In this document: positions 16,376 to 25,578 of the stretch, piece after piece
How the letters are laid out: every line of letters begins with the position of its first letter
Numbering within the stretch: the stretch's first letter is position 1
DNA from: Bacillota bacterium
GTDB taxonomy: Bacteria > Bacillota_I > Bacilli_A > RF39 > UBA660
Length of the DNA: 64,000 bases
Direction: 5' to 3'
NCBI GenBank assembly: GCA_023460995.1
Contig: JAEWOE010000006.1
Span: forward strand, 496,001-560,000
The notes under the pieces: generated by a model
The model's input: only the letters and a program-made list of their open reading frames with translations
Databases searched by the model: none
Told to the model about the DNA's origin: nothing
Program-made: the position numbers and the translations under genes

Positions 16376-16822
16376 ATGGAAGGATATAAGTATATATTTA
16401 TCCCGATGATTTGTTTAATTATTTGTCAGATAATAAAATTTACTATGGAGTCATATAAGTATAGAAGTTTAGAGTGGAATAGACTTATTAATGGAGCAGG
16501 TGGTATGCCAAGCGCTCATGCATCTTTTAGTTTTGCATTAACAGCGACGCTAGGTCAAGATTTAGGTATATCTAGTCCGATTTTTGCTATTTCTCTTATA
16601 TTTTCTATGATCGTATGTTATGACGCTATGGGAGTTAGATTTGAAAGTGGCAAACAGGCTGAAGTGATAAATGATTTAGCTGAAATAGTTGAAAAAGAAA
16701 AAAGACATAGAATAACATTTGAACATTTAAAAGAACAACTAGGTCATAAACCAATGGAAGTAATAATGGGTATATTACTAGGTACTATTATTTCTATATT
16801 GTTTAATTTATATATATTCTAA
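16376..16822 (+). CDS. Divergent PAP2 (DUF212) membrane protein
   Basis: 148 residues with three to four membrane helices. The family signature is GGMPSAHASFSFALT (about 42-56), followed by YDAMGVRFESGKQAEVIND. DUF212 proteins are distant relatives of PAP2 phosphatases; substrate not established. Seven bases after recO, so probably the last gene of that operon; a terminator follows at once. Confidence 0.88.
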   Translation: MEGYKYIFIPMICLIICQIIKFTMESYKYRSLEWNRLINGAGGMPSAHASFSFALTATLGQDLGISSPIFAISLIFSMIVCYDAMGVRFESGKQAEVINDLAEIVEKEKRHRITFEHLKEQLGHKPMEVIMGILLGTIISILFNLYIF

Positions 16823-16848
16823 CTTGAGTGTAAACTCAGGTTTTTTTT
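16822..16848 (+). terminator. Intrinsic terminator after the recO operon
   Basis: Eight-base stem ACTTGAGT/ACTCAGGT (one T-G pair) with a GTAA loop and an 8-base T-run. Confidence 0.8.
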
Positions 16849-16849
16849 A

Positions 16850-16878
16850 TTGAAAATAGCATTTTTATAATATATACT
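16850..16878 (+). promoter_or_regulatory. Promoter of prepilin-like gene 16901
   Basis: -35 TTGAAA (16850-16855), 17-base spacer, -10 TATACT (16873-16878). Confidence 0.6.
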
Positions 16879-16900
16879 TAAAGTATAAGGTAGTGGTAAA

Positions 16901-17860
16901 ATGAAAAATAGTAAGGGCTTTACTTTAGTCGAACTTATAGCGGTCATAACTGTGCTTGCAATAGTTGCTTTAATAACAGTTCCCGCAGTTAATAATGCAA
17001 TTAAAAAATCACAAGAAAAGGCATTAAAAGCACAGGAAGAAGTAATAGTTGAATCAGCAAAAAAATACGCATTAGAAAATATTGAAATACTTCCTAAATT
17101 TGATTTAGGTGAAAAAATTATATATGTAAGAGACTTAGTATCAGGAGGTTATTTAGAAAAAGTTCCTTTAAATCCAATTACTAATGAAAAAATGTCTGAA
17201 TGTGTAATAGTAACCTATATAGAGTCTAAAGACAAATATACTTATACATACGGCGAATGTAATAGTAACGTAACAATTACAAATACTTATCCTAATGGAG
17301 ACAGAATAATAATAATTTCTGACAGTGAAGATGAAGAAATAACGAAAATTAAAGAAATATTTCAACAAGACTCTATATTTTCTTCTAAAATAGATGGTGA
17401 AACTATATTAGAAGAATATGGAGAAGAAAATATTTATTCTTCAGAAATTGCAGTAGTAGTAGTATTTGATAATAATGATAAAGCACAAGATCTTTTGATT
17501 TTATTTAAAATGAGATTAGAAAATAATGAAATTTATATGGATTTATATAACTTATTTTCTAGTGCAATAGCAAACTATAATATAGATAATAGTGTTGTTC
17601 CAATTCATATTTTTGGTTATTCTGAAAATTTATCAATATATTTGGGTTTTAGTATAAAAGATATGATAGCGAGTGGTGAAGTGGAATCTTCACCATTATA
17701 TGAAGAAGAACTTAATCTTTTGAGTTATAGAGATATACATACTACAAGTGATTTTTGCGAAGTTATGAATGAGAAATACTTGGAAGAAAATCCAAGTTCT
17801 GCTGACCCATTTGAATGTCCTTTTCAAGCAAATGACCTAATTGAAATAAAATTAGATTAG
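16901..17860 (+). CDS. Type IV prepilin-like protein
   Basis: 319 residues. The N-terminus KNSKGFTLVELIAVITVLAI is a class III signal: a short basic leader, Gly just before Phe (+1) and Glu at +5, followed by a hydrophobic helix. A prepilin peptidase would cleave after Gly. The first part (EEVIVESAKKYALENIEILP) is the usual pilin alpha-helix continuation. The remainder is acidic and unrecognised. Unlike the other prepilin-like proteins in the window it lacks obvious repeats or a lectin-like end. A single-gene unit with its own promoter. No pilus assembly genes nearby. Confidence 0.8.
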   Translation: MKNSKGFTLVELIAVITVLAIVALITVPAVNNAIKKSQEKALKAQEEVIVESAKKYALENIEILPKFDLGEKIIYVRDLVSGGYLEKVPLNPITNEKMSECVIVTYIESKDKYTYTYGECNSNVTITNTYPNGDRIIIISDSEDEEITKIKEIFQQDSIFSSKIDGETILEEYGEENIYSSEIAVVVVFDNNDKAQDLLILFKMRLENNEIYMDLYNLFSSAIANYNIDNSVVPIHIFGYSENLSIYLGFSIKDMIASGEVESSPLYEEELNLLSYRDIHTTSDFCEVMNEKYLEENPSSADPFECPFQANDLIEIKLD

Positions 17861-17866
17861 TGATGA

Positions 17867-17895
17867 TTGACATTATTATATTTATGTAATATAAT
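17867..17895 (+). promoter_or_regulatory. Promoter of the glyS T-box unit
   Basis: Perfect consensus -35 TTGACA (17867-17872), 17-base spacer, -10 TATAAT (17890-17895). One of the strongest promoters in the window. Confidence 0.8.
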
Positions 17896-17902
17896 TAATG
17901 AC

Positions 17903-18017
17903 ATAAATGCGATGATGGTGTGGAAAACCGGAGTAATATAAATTAAGCTGATTCTTCTAGAATAAGTAAGGTGGAACCGCTCCAAAGGAGTCCTTACAAT
18001 TATTCTAGAAGTTTTTT
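17903..18017 (+). promoter_or_regulatory. Short T-box leader, glycine
   Basis: Only about 50 bases separate the expected transcription start from the antiterminator region. The T-box sequence AAGGTGGAACCGC lies at 17968-17980. TGGA complements the UCCA end of tRNA-Gly, which fits glyS. The terminator is CTTCTAGAATAA (17954-17965) with TTATTCTAGAAG (18000-18011) plus inner GTAAGG/CCTTAC, followed by TTTTTT. GGA triplets at 17922-17924 and 17930-17932 could be the specifier, but Stem I cannot be folded with certainty by eye. Confidence 0.75.
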
Positions 18018-18036
18018 GATTAGAGGGAGAGATAAT

Positions 18037-19407
18037 ATGGAAGAATTAACAATGGAAAAATTAGTAAACATATGTAAGCAATATGGATTCATATTTCAAG
18101 GTAGTGAAATATATGGAGGTTTAGCTAATACTTGGGATTACGGTCCACTTGGATCTAGGCTTAAAAATAATGTAAAAGATGCATGGAGAAAAAGGTTTAT
18201 TCAAGAAAGAACAAGTAGTTATGAACTTGATGCTGATATACTTATGCATCCAAGAGTATGGGAAGCAAGTGGACATGTTAGTAGTTTCTCAGATCCACTT
18301 ATTGACTGCAAAGGATGCAAGATGCGTCATAGAGCAGATAATTTAATTGACACATTTAATCCTGAGGTGCATGCTGATGGAATGACACAAGAAGAAATGA
18401 TGCAGTATATTATAGATAATAAAATTCCATGTCCAAAATGTGGAAGTTTAGATTATACTGATATAAGACAATTTAATCTAATGTTTCAAACTTATCGTGG
18501 AGTGACACAAGATTCTAAAAATATTGTATATTTGCGCCCAGAAAATGCTCAAGGAGAGTATGTAAATTATTCAAATGTTTTAAGAAGTATGAGATGTAAG
18601 TTGCCTTTTTCAATTGGTCAAATTGGTAAGGCTTTTAGAAATGAAATTACTCCTGGAAACTTTATTTTTAGAACTATAGAATTTGAGCAAATGGAGTTTC
18701 AAACTTTTTGTAAAGAAGGTAGTGATTCTGAACTATATGATCACTTTAAAGAGTATGGAAAAAAATTCTTTATGGATTTAGGTTTACCTGAAGAAAAGTT
18801 ACGTTTTCATGATCATGAAAAATTAGCTCATTATGCCAAGAGTGCATGTGATATAGAATATAAGTTTCCATTTGGCTGGGGAGAAATTAATGGTACTCAT
18901 AATAGAACTAATTTTGATTTAACTAGACATCAAGAATATAGTGGTCAAAATATGAGTTATTTAGACCCTGAAACAAATGAAAAATATATTCCATTTATAA
19001 TAGAATCAACATATGGATTAGGAAGAACAGTATTAGCTATTCTTTGTGAAGCATATCGTGCTGAAAAACTTGAAAATGGAGATATAAGAGAAGTAATGTC
19101 TTTACATCCTTCATTAGCGCCTTATAAAGTAGCAGTGCTTCCACTTATGAAAAAATTTCATCAGGATAAAGCTAACGAAGTATATGAAATGCTTTCAAAG
19201 AACTTTATGACTACGTATGATGAATCTGGTAACATAGGTAAGAGATATAGAAGACAAGATATAGTAGGTACTCCATTTTGTGTAACTATCGATGAAGATA
19301 CACTTTCTAATAATACTGTAACTGTAAGAGATAGAGATACTATGGAACAAGTAACTATTAATATAAATGAACTTACAAATTATATTAGTGAAAAAATAAA
19401 ATTTTAA
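18037..19407 (+). CDS. glyS: Glycine--tRNA ligase, single-chain (alpha2) type
   Basis: 456 residues, class II synthetase of the archaeal/eukaryotic-like dimeric type found in many Gram-positives rather than the GlyQ/GlyS tetramer. Blocks include GGLANTWDYGPLGSRLKNN, zinc-type cysteines (CKGCKMRH, CPKCGS), motif 2 GKAFRNEITPGNFIFRTIEFEQ and motif 3 STYGLGRTVLAIL. The C-terminal anticodon domain starts near VAVLPLMKK. In-frame GTG at 17971 lies inside the T-box, so ATG 18037 after GAGGGAGAG is the start. Confidence 0.95.
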   Translation: MEELTMEKLVNICKQYGFIFQGSEIYGGLANTWDYGPLGSRLKNNVKDAWRKRFIQERTSSYELDADILMHPRVWEASGHVSSFSDPLIDCKGCKMRHRADNLIDTFNPEVHADGMTQEEMMQYIIDNKIPCPKCGSLDYTDIRQFNLMFQTYRGVTQDSKNIVYLRPENAQGEYVNYSNVLRSMRCKLPFSIGQIGKAFRNEITPGNFIFRTIEFEQMEFQTFCKEGSDSELYDHFKEYGKKFFMDLGLPEEKLRFHDHEKLAHYAKSACDIEYKFPFGWGEINGTHNRTNFDLTRHQEYSGQNMSYLDPETNEKYIPFIIESTYGLGRTVLAILCEAYRAEKLENGDIREVMSLHPSLAPYKVAVLPLMKKFHQDKANEVYEMLSKNFMTTYDESGNIGKRYRRQDIVGTPFCVTIDEDTLSNNTVTVRDRDTMEQVTININELTNYISEKIKF

Positions 19408-19431
19408 AGATACGATATCGTATCTTTTTTT
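19406..19431 (+). terminator. Intrinsic terminator after glyS
   Basis: AAAGATACGATATCGTATCTTT is a perfect palindrome extended by further Ts; the stem starts right at the stop codon. Confidence 0.75.
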
Positions 19432-19487
19432 GTATTATTAGCCCTTTTTTAAAATGTGAATATAATATTTAGAGAGAGGGTAAAAAA

Positions 19488-19772
19488 ATGGGAAGAAATA
19501 AATATAGATTAGATTATGTAAGTGAAAGGGTATTAAGTGAGACAAAATACTTTTTGTTAGCACAATCAACTCTTGCAAAAACTGCAAAATTTTCTTGTCG
19601 TAGTACATCTACTATATATAGAGATTTAAATGAAAAATTGCCTAAGATAAATGCTGAGTTGTATAGAGAAGTACGTATGCAAATAGAGAGAAATAAAAGA
19701 GGCAAGTGTGTAATTAATAAAGAATCTGCAAAACAAAAAAGCTTAGTAAAAAATAAAAAACCAAGATGTTAA
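19488..19772 (+). CDS. spoIIID: SpoIIID-like sporulation regulator
   Basis: 94 residues. The HTH matches the SpoIIID family: YVSERVLSETKYFLLAQSTL, then the recognition region RSTSTIYRDLNEKLPKINAE and a basic C-terminal tail. SpoIIID is a small mother-cell DNA-binding protein that shapes SigE and SigK gene expression in Bacillus. Compared with the usual sequence (SKSTVHKDLTERLP), the HTH here has STSTIYRDLNEKLP, so DNA contacts may be partly altered. AGAGAGAGGG precedes the ATG. A weak TATAAT at 19461-19466 may be its -10. The family assignment is good; function in this organism is inference. Confidence 0.78.
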   Translation: MGRNKYRLDYVSERVLSETKYFLLAQSTLAKTAKFSCRSTSTIYRDLNEKLPKINAELYREVRMQIERNKRGKCVINKESAKQKSLVKNKKPRC

Positions 19773-19793
19773 AATATAAAACATCTTGGTTTT
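19757..19793 (+). terminator. Hairpin terminator after spoIIID-like gene
   Basis: CCAAGATGTT (19761-19770) pairs with AACATCTTGG (19780-19789), extended by A/T pairs; only a short T-run follows. Confidence 0.6.
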
Positions 19794-19815
19794 GTTATTC
19801 AAAACATAAAAATAA

Positions 19816-19845
19816 TTTAAAAGAAATGCATATACATGTTATAAT
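19816..19845 (+). promoter_or_regulatory. Promoter of the yfhO-like gene (weak -35)
   Basis: Extended -10 TGTTATAAT (TATAAT at 19840-19845) with a poor -35 (TTTAAA at 19816-19821, 18-base spacer). Confidence 0.45.
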
Positions 19846-19870
19846 ATAATAGATTAGAAATGGTGATAGT

Positions 19871-22456
19871 ATGAAAGAAAATATTAAAAGTAAATTACAT
19901 TATTTAATAGCTCCGCTAATTGTATTAGTTACTTTTACAGTAATAATGCTTATTAAAGGAATGTACCCATTTGGTACTAATTTAATAGCAAGTTTAAATA
20001 TGGATGATGTTTATATCCCAGTATATTATAAACTTTATGATATACTTCATGGTAATGCTAGTATATTTTATGATTATAATTTAGGTGGTGGTACTAGTAT
20101 ATTAGGTACGCTAATAAGCAATGGATTATTAAGTCCACTATCATGGATAGTATATTTTTCTTCTAGGAGTTATATCCCATATTTTATGACTTTTATAGTA
20201 CTAATTAAATTTATGTTTATTAGTATTACATCATATTATGCATTTGGTAAATTATTTAAAAATACTGGAAGGTTTTATAATATTTTATTTAGTCTTATTT
20301 ATACTTTATCTGGTTATACGATTTTAATGTATTCCAATATAATATGGTTAGAAAACATAGCGTTATTACCGCTTTTAGTTTTAGGATTAAAAAATATTTT
20401 TGAAAACAAAAAGAGTAAACTGTTTGTTACTGCTTTAGTTTTAAGTTTAATAAATAATTATCAAATTTCATTCATGATTATAGCATTTTTAGTGATTTTT
20501 ACTTGTTTAGGACTTTATTATTTAGTTAGCAAAGAAGATAGAAAACAGATAGCATCTAAAGTATTAACATATATATTATTTTCGGTACTGGTTTCTGCTT
20601 TTGCTATTCTGCCTTGTATTATGCAGGATGTGACTAGTTATAAGTTAATTTCTAATTTAAATGAATCTTACTTATTTGAAAAACTAATATACTTTTTTCC
20701 AACAACATTAACAATTATTTTATTTATCAAACAGATTACTAATAGAAAAAACGATAAGAAATATTCGATATTTTATTTATTGCTATTTATTCTTAGTATT
20801 ATTGGCATATTCGTTCCTAGTATCAATAAAGTTATTAATACAGGAACATACTCTAATTTCCCATTTAAATACGGTTTTATTCCAATATTTGTATTGATAT
20901 TAGGGAGTATGCACTACTTAAATAATAGTAAAGATATTTTAAAAACAAAAGTTAATAAAAATTTTGCTTTAGTGGCATATATAATCTTAAATGTATTTTT
21001 GATATATATAATTAATACCTTTAAAAATGTAATGTTAGATAGTAATATTAGCGTGGATATTCAGTATGTTAAACAGTTTATAGCGCTTCTAGTTATATTT
21101 ATAGTTAATTTATTAATTGTATACATTGCACTTTTAAACTCAGAAAAATTTAGAAAGTTTTTACTTATTTATAGTACTTGTGTAAGCATCATTATATTTG
21201 GATATTTTGCTATACCAAAAATATCTTCAACTATTAATCTTAAAGAATTTGAAGAAAGTATAACTTCTAATACAGACAGTATATATCGTTATAAAGATAA
21301 CACTTTATCATTAGGCGCAAACTTTTCACAAGTTCTTAATATTCCATCTAATTCTTCATTTACTAGTACCAACTCAGAAAGTCAGTATAAGAACTATTAT
21401 AATTTAGGTCATTTAACCGAAGGATTAAGTCTTTATTCTTCAGGTGGCACAATATTCTCTGACTTAATTACAGCAAATAAGTATATTATAAGTTATCAAG
21501 AATTACCTGATAAATTGTATAAACTAGTAAAAGAAAATAATGGAGTATACTATTATGAAAGCAAATATAATTTATCATTTGCAATTCCATATTTTGGTGA
21601 TACATATAATAGTTATGGTAGTTCTATATTTAACTATCAAAATAAAATTTATCAAAAATTATTTAATAAAAAAGATAATATAATAGAGATTAGTAAACCT
21701 TCCTTTGAGTACAAGAATATTGATGTTACTGATGAGAATTTTTATTATCCTACTGATGAAGAATCATCTTTTAAATTTACAACTGAAGTAAAAGAACTTA
21801 GTAATTTATATATTAATTTAGACATTGAATATGGAAATGTTTATGCTATATTTGTAAATGGTGTAGCTATAAAAAATCCAACGCTTACTAATAGACACAA
21901 TAAAACTTTCCCTATATCAGATCAAACAACTATATTATTAGGGCAGTTTGAAAATGAAACAGTAGAGGTTAGTTTAAAAACAGAAGGTGTAATTATTAAT
22001 GATTATGAATTAGGATTGTTAAGTATTAACAAGTTCATAAACTTAGTAGAAGATAATAAAGAGAATATTTCAGTAAGTACTAAAATGAATACTATGAAGA
22101 TTAGTTATAATAATACTGATGATAATAAATCTTTATTAATACCAATAAATTATAGTGATGGATTTACCATAACTAATAATAATAAAGAAATATCTTATAC
22201 TTCTAATTTTAATAATTATATTTCGGTAGATTTAGAAGAAGGAAATAATTATATTGTAATTAAATATAGACCAAAGTATTTTGATTTAGGTTTATACTTA
22301 TCTATAATGACTATCTTAGTATCTAATTTGTTTATATACTTAAACAAAAAATTTAATCTTTTTAAGAATAAATTATACTTTAATACTGCATCAACTATTC
22401 TATATATATTAGCAGTAATATTATTTTTAAAAGTATATATATTCTCACTTTTCTAG
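19871..22456 (+). CDS. YfhO-family membrane protein (GT-C type glycosyltransferase)
   Basis: 861 residues. A long N-terminal part with about 10-12 membrane helices begins PLIVLVTFTVIMLIKGMYPFG and contains the YfhO blocks SLNMDDVYIPVYYKL and YDYNLGGGTSILGTL. A large extracytoplasmic domain (about 440-810) follows and two membrane helices end the protein. In Bacillus, YfhO is involved in glycosylation of teichoic acid with undecaprenyl-linked sugars; related proteins act on surface polymers. The exact substrate here is unknown. Single-gene unit. Confidence 0.85.
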   Translation: MKENIKSKLHYLIAPLIVLVTFTVIMLIKGMYPFGTNLIASLNMDDVYIPVYYKLYDILHGNASIFYDYNLGGGTSILGTLISNGLLSPLSWIVYFSSRSYIPYFMTFIVLIKFMFISITSYYAFGKLFKNTGRFYNILFSLIYTLSGYTILMYSNIIWLENIALLPLLVLGLKNIFENKKSKLFVTALVLSLINNYQISFMIIAFLVIFTCLGLYYLVSKEDRKQIASKVLTYILFSVLVSAFAILPCIMQDVTSYKLISNLNESYLFEKLIYFFPTTLTIILFIKQITNRKNDKKYSIFYLLLFILSIIGIFVPSINKVINTGTYSNFPFKYGFIPIFVLILGSMHYLNNSKDILKTKVNKNFALVAYIILNVFLIYIINTFKNVMLDSNISVDIQYVKQFIALLVIFIVNLLIVYIALLNSEKFRKFLLIYSTCVSIIIFGYFAIPKISSTINLKEFEESITSNTDSIYRYKDNTLSLGANFSQVLNIPSNSSFTSTNSESQYKNYYNLGHLTEGLSLYSSGGTIFSDLITANKYIISYQELPDKLYKLVKENNGVYYYESKYNLSFAIPYFGDTYNSYGSSIFNYQNKIYQKLFNKKDNIIEISKPSFEYKNIDVTDENFYYPTDEESSFKFTTEVKELSNLYINLDIEYGNVYAIFVNGVAIKNPTLTNRHNKTFPISDQTTILLGQFENETVEVSLKTEGVIINDYELGLLSINKFINLVEDNKENISVSTKMNTMKISYNNTDDNKSLLIPINYSDGFTITNNNKEISYTSNFNNYISVDLEEGNNYIVIKYRPKYFDLGLYLSIMTILVSNLFIYLNKKFNLFKNKLYFNTASTILYILAVILFLKVYIFSLF

Positions 22457-22457
22457 G

Positions 22458-22477
22458 AAGAGCATTATGCTCTTTTT
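22458..22477 (+). terminator. Intrinsic terminator after yfhO-like gene
   Basis: AAGAGCA/TGCTCTT stem with a TTA loop and T-run, immediately after the stop codon. Confidence 0.75.
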
Positions 22478-22511
22478 TATTATGTTAAACATAATACATA
22501 TGACGATGTTC

Positions 22512-22540
22512 TTGTTAAAAACGGCAATATATGATAAACT
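22512..22540 (+). promoter_or_regulatory. Promoter of femX-like gene
   Basis: -35 TTGTTA (22512-22517), 17-base spacer, extended -10 TGATAAACT ending at 22540. Confidence 0.5.
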
Positions 22541-22567
22541 TATATAAGTTTAAGAGGGATGATAAAA

Positions 22568-23848
22568 ATGGAATTTATAACAAATATAAGTGAAAAAGAA
22601 TATGAAAAATTTGTTAGTAATCATAGTAAATCACATTTTATGCAAAGTTATTATTGGGGACAGGTAATGAAGTATAAAAAATTTATTCCTCATTATGTAG
22701 GGATAAAAGAAAATGGAACACTTGTCGCAACGGCATTACTCTTAGAGAAGAAAATGATTAATAAATTAAGTTATTTTTATTGTCCAAGAGGATATATTAT
22801 GGATTATAGTGATTTTAAGTTGTTAGAAAAATTCACTAAAGAACTTAAAAAATACGCTAAAGAAAAACATGCTATATATATTAAAATAGATCCAGATATT
22901 AAAAGACATAATTTAGATCCAGATGGTAATATTGATGATTCTGTTAATAATTATAAACTTATGGAAAAACTATCTAATTTAGGTTATAAACATAGGGGTT
23001 TTAATACTGATTTTGTTAATGAGCAACCAAGATTTACTTTTAGATTAAATTTAGAAGATGATTTTGAAAATATATATTCTAGAATGCATGCGACTACTAG
23101 AAAAATATTAAATAAAAAAAATCAATATGATTTAATTACATATATTGGTACAGTTAAGGATATTCCTGATTTTTACATAACTATGGAAGAAACTGCCCAG
23201 AGGGAAGGACTTGCATGTAATCCAGTTAAATATTATGAAGAGTTCTATAAAATATTAAATGAACATGGTATGAGTGATATATATGTTGTTAAGGCTGATA
23301 TAAGTAAATTAAAAGAAATATATCAAAGTAAAATAGATGAATTAAATAAGAATATTGAAGATCTTGAAACCAAATCATTTGGTAACAAGCAAAAAACTGA
23401 AAATAAGATTAACGAGTATAAAAACGAAATAAGTAAAGTTCAAAAAGATTATGATCTTGTAAATCAAGTTCATGAAAAAGAAGTTATCTTATCATCTATT
23501 ATAACTGTTAAATATAATGATAAGGTATGGACTGTTCATGGTGGTAATACTACGTTACTACGTAATTTAAACTCTAATTACTGGCTATATTATACAATAA
23601 TAAAAGATGCACATGATAATGGATATAGAACTATTGATTTCTTTGGTACAAGTGGTATAGCTAATCCAGAAACTTCTAATCCAATATATGGGATTCATAA
23701 TTTTAAAAAAAGATTAGGTGGAGAGTACACTGAATTTATTGGTGAATATGATTTAATATGTGATAAGTTTATGTATAATTTATATAACGTTATTGTGCCA
23801 ATAAGAAGGAAGATTGTTAAAGCAAGATTAAAAAAGAAAGGTAAGTAA
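22568..23848 (+). CDS. FemABX-family aminoacyltransferase
   Basis: 426 residues, two GNAT-like domains split by a coiled-coil arm (about residues 250-310), as in FemA/FemX. Blocks include HFMQSYYWGQVMKYKKF at the start, MHATTRKILNKKNQYDL in the middle and YTIIKDAHDNGYRTIDFFGT near the end. FemX-type enzymes transfer amino acids from tRNA to the peptidoglycan stem to start interpeptide bridges. Only one such gene is visible. ATG 22559 sits on the ribosome binding site (GAGGG), so ATG 22568 is preferred. The flippase gene follows 1 base later, so the two are probably co-transcribed. Confidence 0.88.
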   Translation: MEFITNISEKEYEKFVSNHSKSHFMQSYYWGQVMKYKKFIPHYVGIKENGTLVATALLLEKKMINKLSYFYCPRGYIMDYSDFKLLEKFTKELKKYAKEKHAIYIKIDPDIKRHNLDPDGNIDDSVNNYKLMEKLSNLGYKHRGFNTDFVNEQPRFTFRLNLEDDFENIYSRMHATTRKILNKKNQYDLITYIGTVKDIPDFYITMEETAQREGLACNPVKYYEEFYKILNEHGMSDIYVVKADISKLKEIYQSKIDELNKNIEDLETKSFGNKQKTENKINEYKNEISKVQKDYDLVNQVHEKEVILSSIITVKYNDKVWTVHGGNTTLLRNLNSNYWLYYTIIKDAHDNGYRTIDFFGTSGIANPETSNPIYGIHNFKKRLGGEYTEFIGEYDLICDKFMYNLYNVIVPIRRKIVKARLKKKGK

Positions 23849-23849
23849 T

Positions 23850-25469
23850 ATGAAAAAAAGTAATTTTTTAAATGGTGCTATTATTGCAACAGCGGGTATT
23901 ATAATATGTAAAATAATAGGACTTGTTTATGTAATACCTTTCTATGCAATGATTGGTACCGCAGGCGGAACATTATATAGCTATGCATATTCTATATATG
24001 CTATATTTTTAAGTTTATCAACTAGTGGTATTCCTGTTGCTATGAGTAAAATAGTTAGTGAGTATAATACTCTAGGTGACTACAATACCAAAGAAAGAGC
24101 CTTTAAAATAGGTTCAAGATTAATAATTGGTCTAGGTATATTAGGATTTATAGTTTTAACTATATTTGCTCCATTTATTGCAACAATATTAAAAGGTGGC
24201 GTAGAAGGTGGAGCAACTATAGAACATATAACTTTAGTTATTAGAGTAGTTGCCTCAGCTCTACTTATAGTACCTCTATTTAGTGTAACACGCGGGTATT
24301 TGCAAGGTCATAAGATGATCGCAACAGCTAGTATATCAAATGTTTTAGAACAACTAGTGAGAGTAATTATCTTATTAGGTGGTAGTTATTTAGTAATAAA
24401 GGTTTTTCATCTATCAACAACACTAGCTGTATGTATAGCTGTTCTTTCGGCTACTATAGGGGCTCTTGTAGGGTATTCATATGTTAGATTCCGTATTCGT
24501 CAAAACAAAAAAGAATTTAATAAAAATGCAGAACTAGCTAAAGAAGAAAAAGCAATTACAAATAAAGCACTATTTAAGAAGATTTTAATGTATGCTATCC
24601 CTTTTGTTATGATAGATTTAATAGATTCAGCATATGTAGTGGTTGATTCTGTAACTATTGTTAGAACCTTAACTAACTTAGGAATGAGTGCGGATAATGC
24701 TGAAATAGTACTTTCTTCTATTGCAACTTGGGCAACAAAGTTAGATATGATTGTAATATCAGTAGCAATAGGTTTTGTTACAAGTTTAATACCTCATATA
24801 ACAAGTAGTTTTGTTAAAAAAGATATGGAAAGTGTTAATAATAAATATAAACAAGCTTTAGAAATGTTATTATTAATAGTTATTCCACTTACATTCGGAC
24901 TTGCCTTTTTAGCTAGTCCAATATGGACAATTTTTTATAGTCATAATGCATTAAGTATAAGTGTATTTACCTTATATGCTTTTCAAGCACTAACATATTC
25001 TTTACACTGGCTATTAATTAATTTATTACAGTCTCTTAATAAAAGTAAAGTTACATTATTAACATTACTTACGGCTCTTGGTATAAAGACAGTATTAAAT
25101 GTACCAGCAATGAAATATTTGCCATTGATAGGAATACCTTCTTATCAGGGTTCAACTATAGTGACTTTAATAGTTCAAGTAGGTATGATAATATTTATAT
25201 TACTATATTTAAATAAAAAATTTAAGCTTAACTTAAATGGTGTCAAAGGTAATTTAGTTAAAATACTATTTAGTGGTTTAGCAATGGTAGCAGTACTATT
25301 TGCGCTTACTAATATTATAGATATAAATACAACAACAAAATTATCATCACTATTAGTTGTAGGTATATATGCCGCTGTTGGTGGAATAATATATCTAGGA
25401 CTTACTTATAAGTTTGGTCTTTTAGATAAATTTATAAAAATTATAAAAAGTAAAAGACTAGAAAAATGA
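23850..25469 (+). CDS. MurJ/SpoVB-family (MOP) lipid flippase
   Basis: 539 residues with about 14 membrane helices, typical of the polysaccharide-transporter branch of the MOP exporters (MurJ, YtgP, SpoVB). The N-terminus reads NGAIIATAGIIICKIIGLVY, followed by YSYAYSIYAIFLSLSTSGIP and the conserved RGYLQGHKMIATASISNVLEQ. The best guess is a lipid II flippase; a SpoVB-type sporulation role cannot be separated from the sequence alone. It lies 1 base after the femX-like gene, consistent with wall synthesis. Confidence 0.88.
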   Translation: MKKSNFLNGAIIATAGIIICKIIGLVYVIPFYAMIGTAGGTLYSYAYSIYAIFLSLSTSGIPVAMSKIVSEYNTLGDYNTKERAFKIGSRLIIGLGILGFIVLTIFAPFIATILKGGVEGGATIEHITLVIRVVASALLIVPLFSVTRGYLQGHKMIATASISNVLEQLVRVIILLGGSYLVIKVFHLSTTLAVCIAVLSATIGALVGYSYVRFRIRQNKKEFNKNAELAKEEKAITNKALFKKILMYAIPFVMIDLIDSAYVVVDSVTIVRTLTNLGMSADNAEIVLSSIATWATKLDMIVISVAIGFVTSLIPHITSSFVKKDMESVNNKYKQALEMLLLIVIPLTFGLAFLASPIWTIFYSHNALSISVFTLYAFQALTYSLHWLLINLLQSLNKSKVTLLTLLTALGIKTVLNVPAMKYLPLIGIPSYQGSTIVTLIVQVGMIIFILLYLNKKFKLNLNGVKGNLVKILFSGLAMVAVLFALTNIIDINTTTKLSSLLVVGIYAAVGGIIYLGLTYKFGLLDKFIKIIKSKRLEK

Positions 25470-25474
25470 TGTTT

Positions 25475-25503
25475 ACAAGGTAATGTTAATTATCTTGTTT
25501 TTC
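25475..25503 (+). terminator. Intrinsic terminator after flippase gene
   Basis: ACAAGGTAAT (25475-25484) pairs with ATTATCTTGT (25489-25498), one G-T pair, GTTA loop, T-rich tail. Confidence 0.65.
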
Positions 25504-25514
25504 TTTTATAGACA

Positions 25515-25543
25515 TTGACTTATAACCGTAAAACATTTAAAAT
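25515..25543 (+). promoter_or_regulatory. asnB promoter
   Basis: -35 TTGACT (25515-25520), 17-base spacer, -10 TAAAAT (25538-25543), overlapped by an inverted repeat. Confidence 0.6.
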
Positions 25544-25547
25544 GTTT
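25531..25547. promoter_or_regulatory. Inverted repeat on the asnB -10 box
   Basis: AAACATTT and AAATGTTT flank a single A and cover the -10 hexamer. It may be an operator for nitrogen- or amino-acid-dependent control; AT-richness makes chance occurrence possible. Confidence 0.35.
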
Positions 25548-25578
25548 AGTATGTAGAAAATGTGACAGGAGGATTTTT

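Noticed and set aside
17971..18036. Upstream GTG start of glyS
   Set aside because: It lies in the T-box antiterminator and terminator, so the longer N-terminus is artificial.
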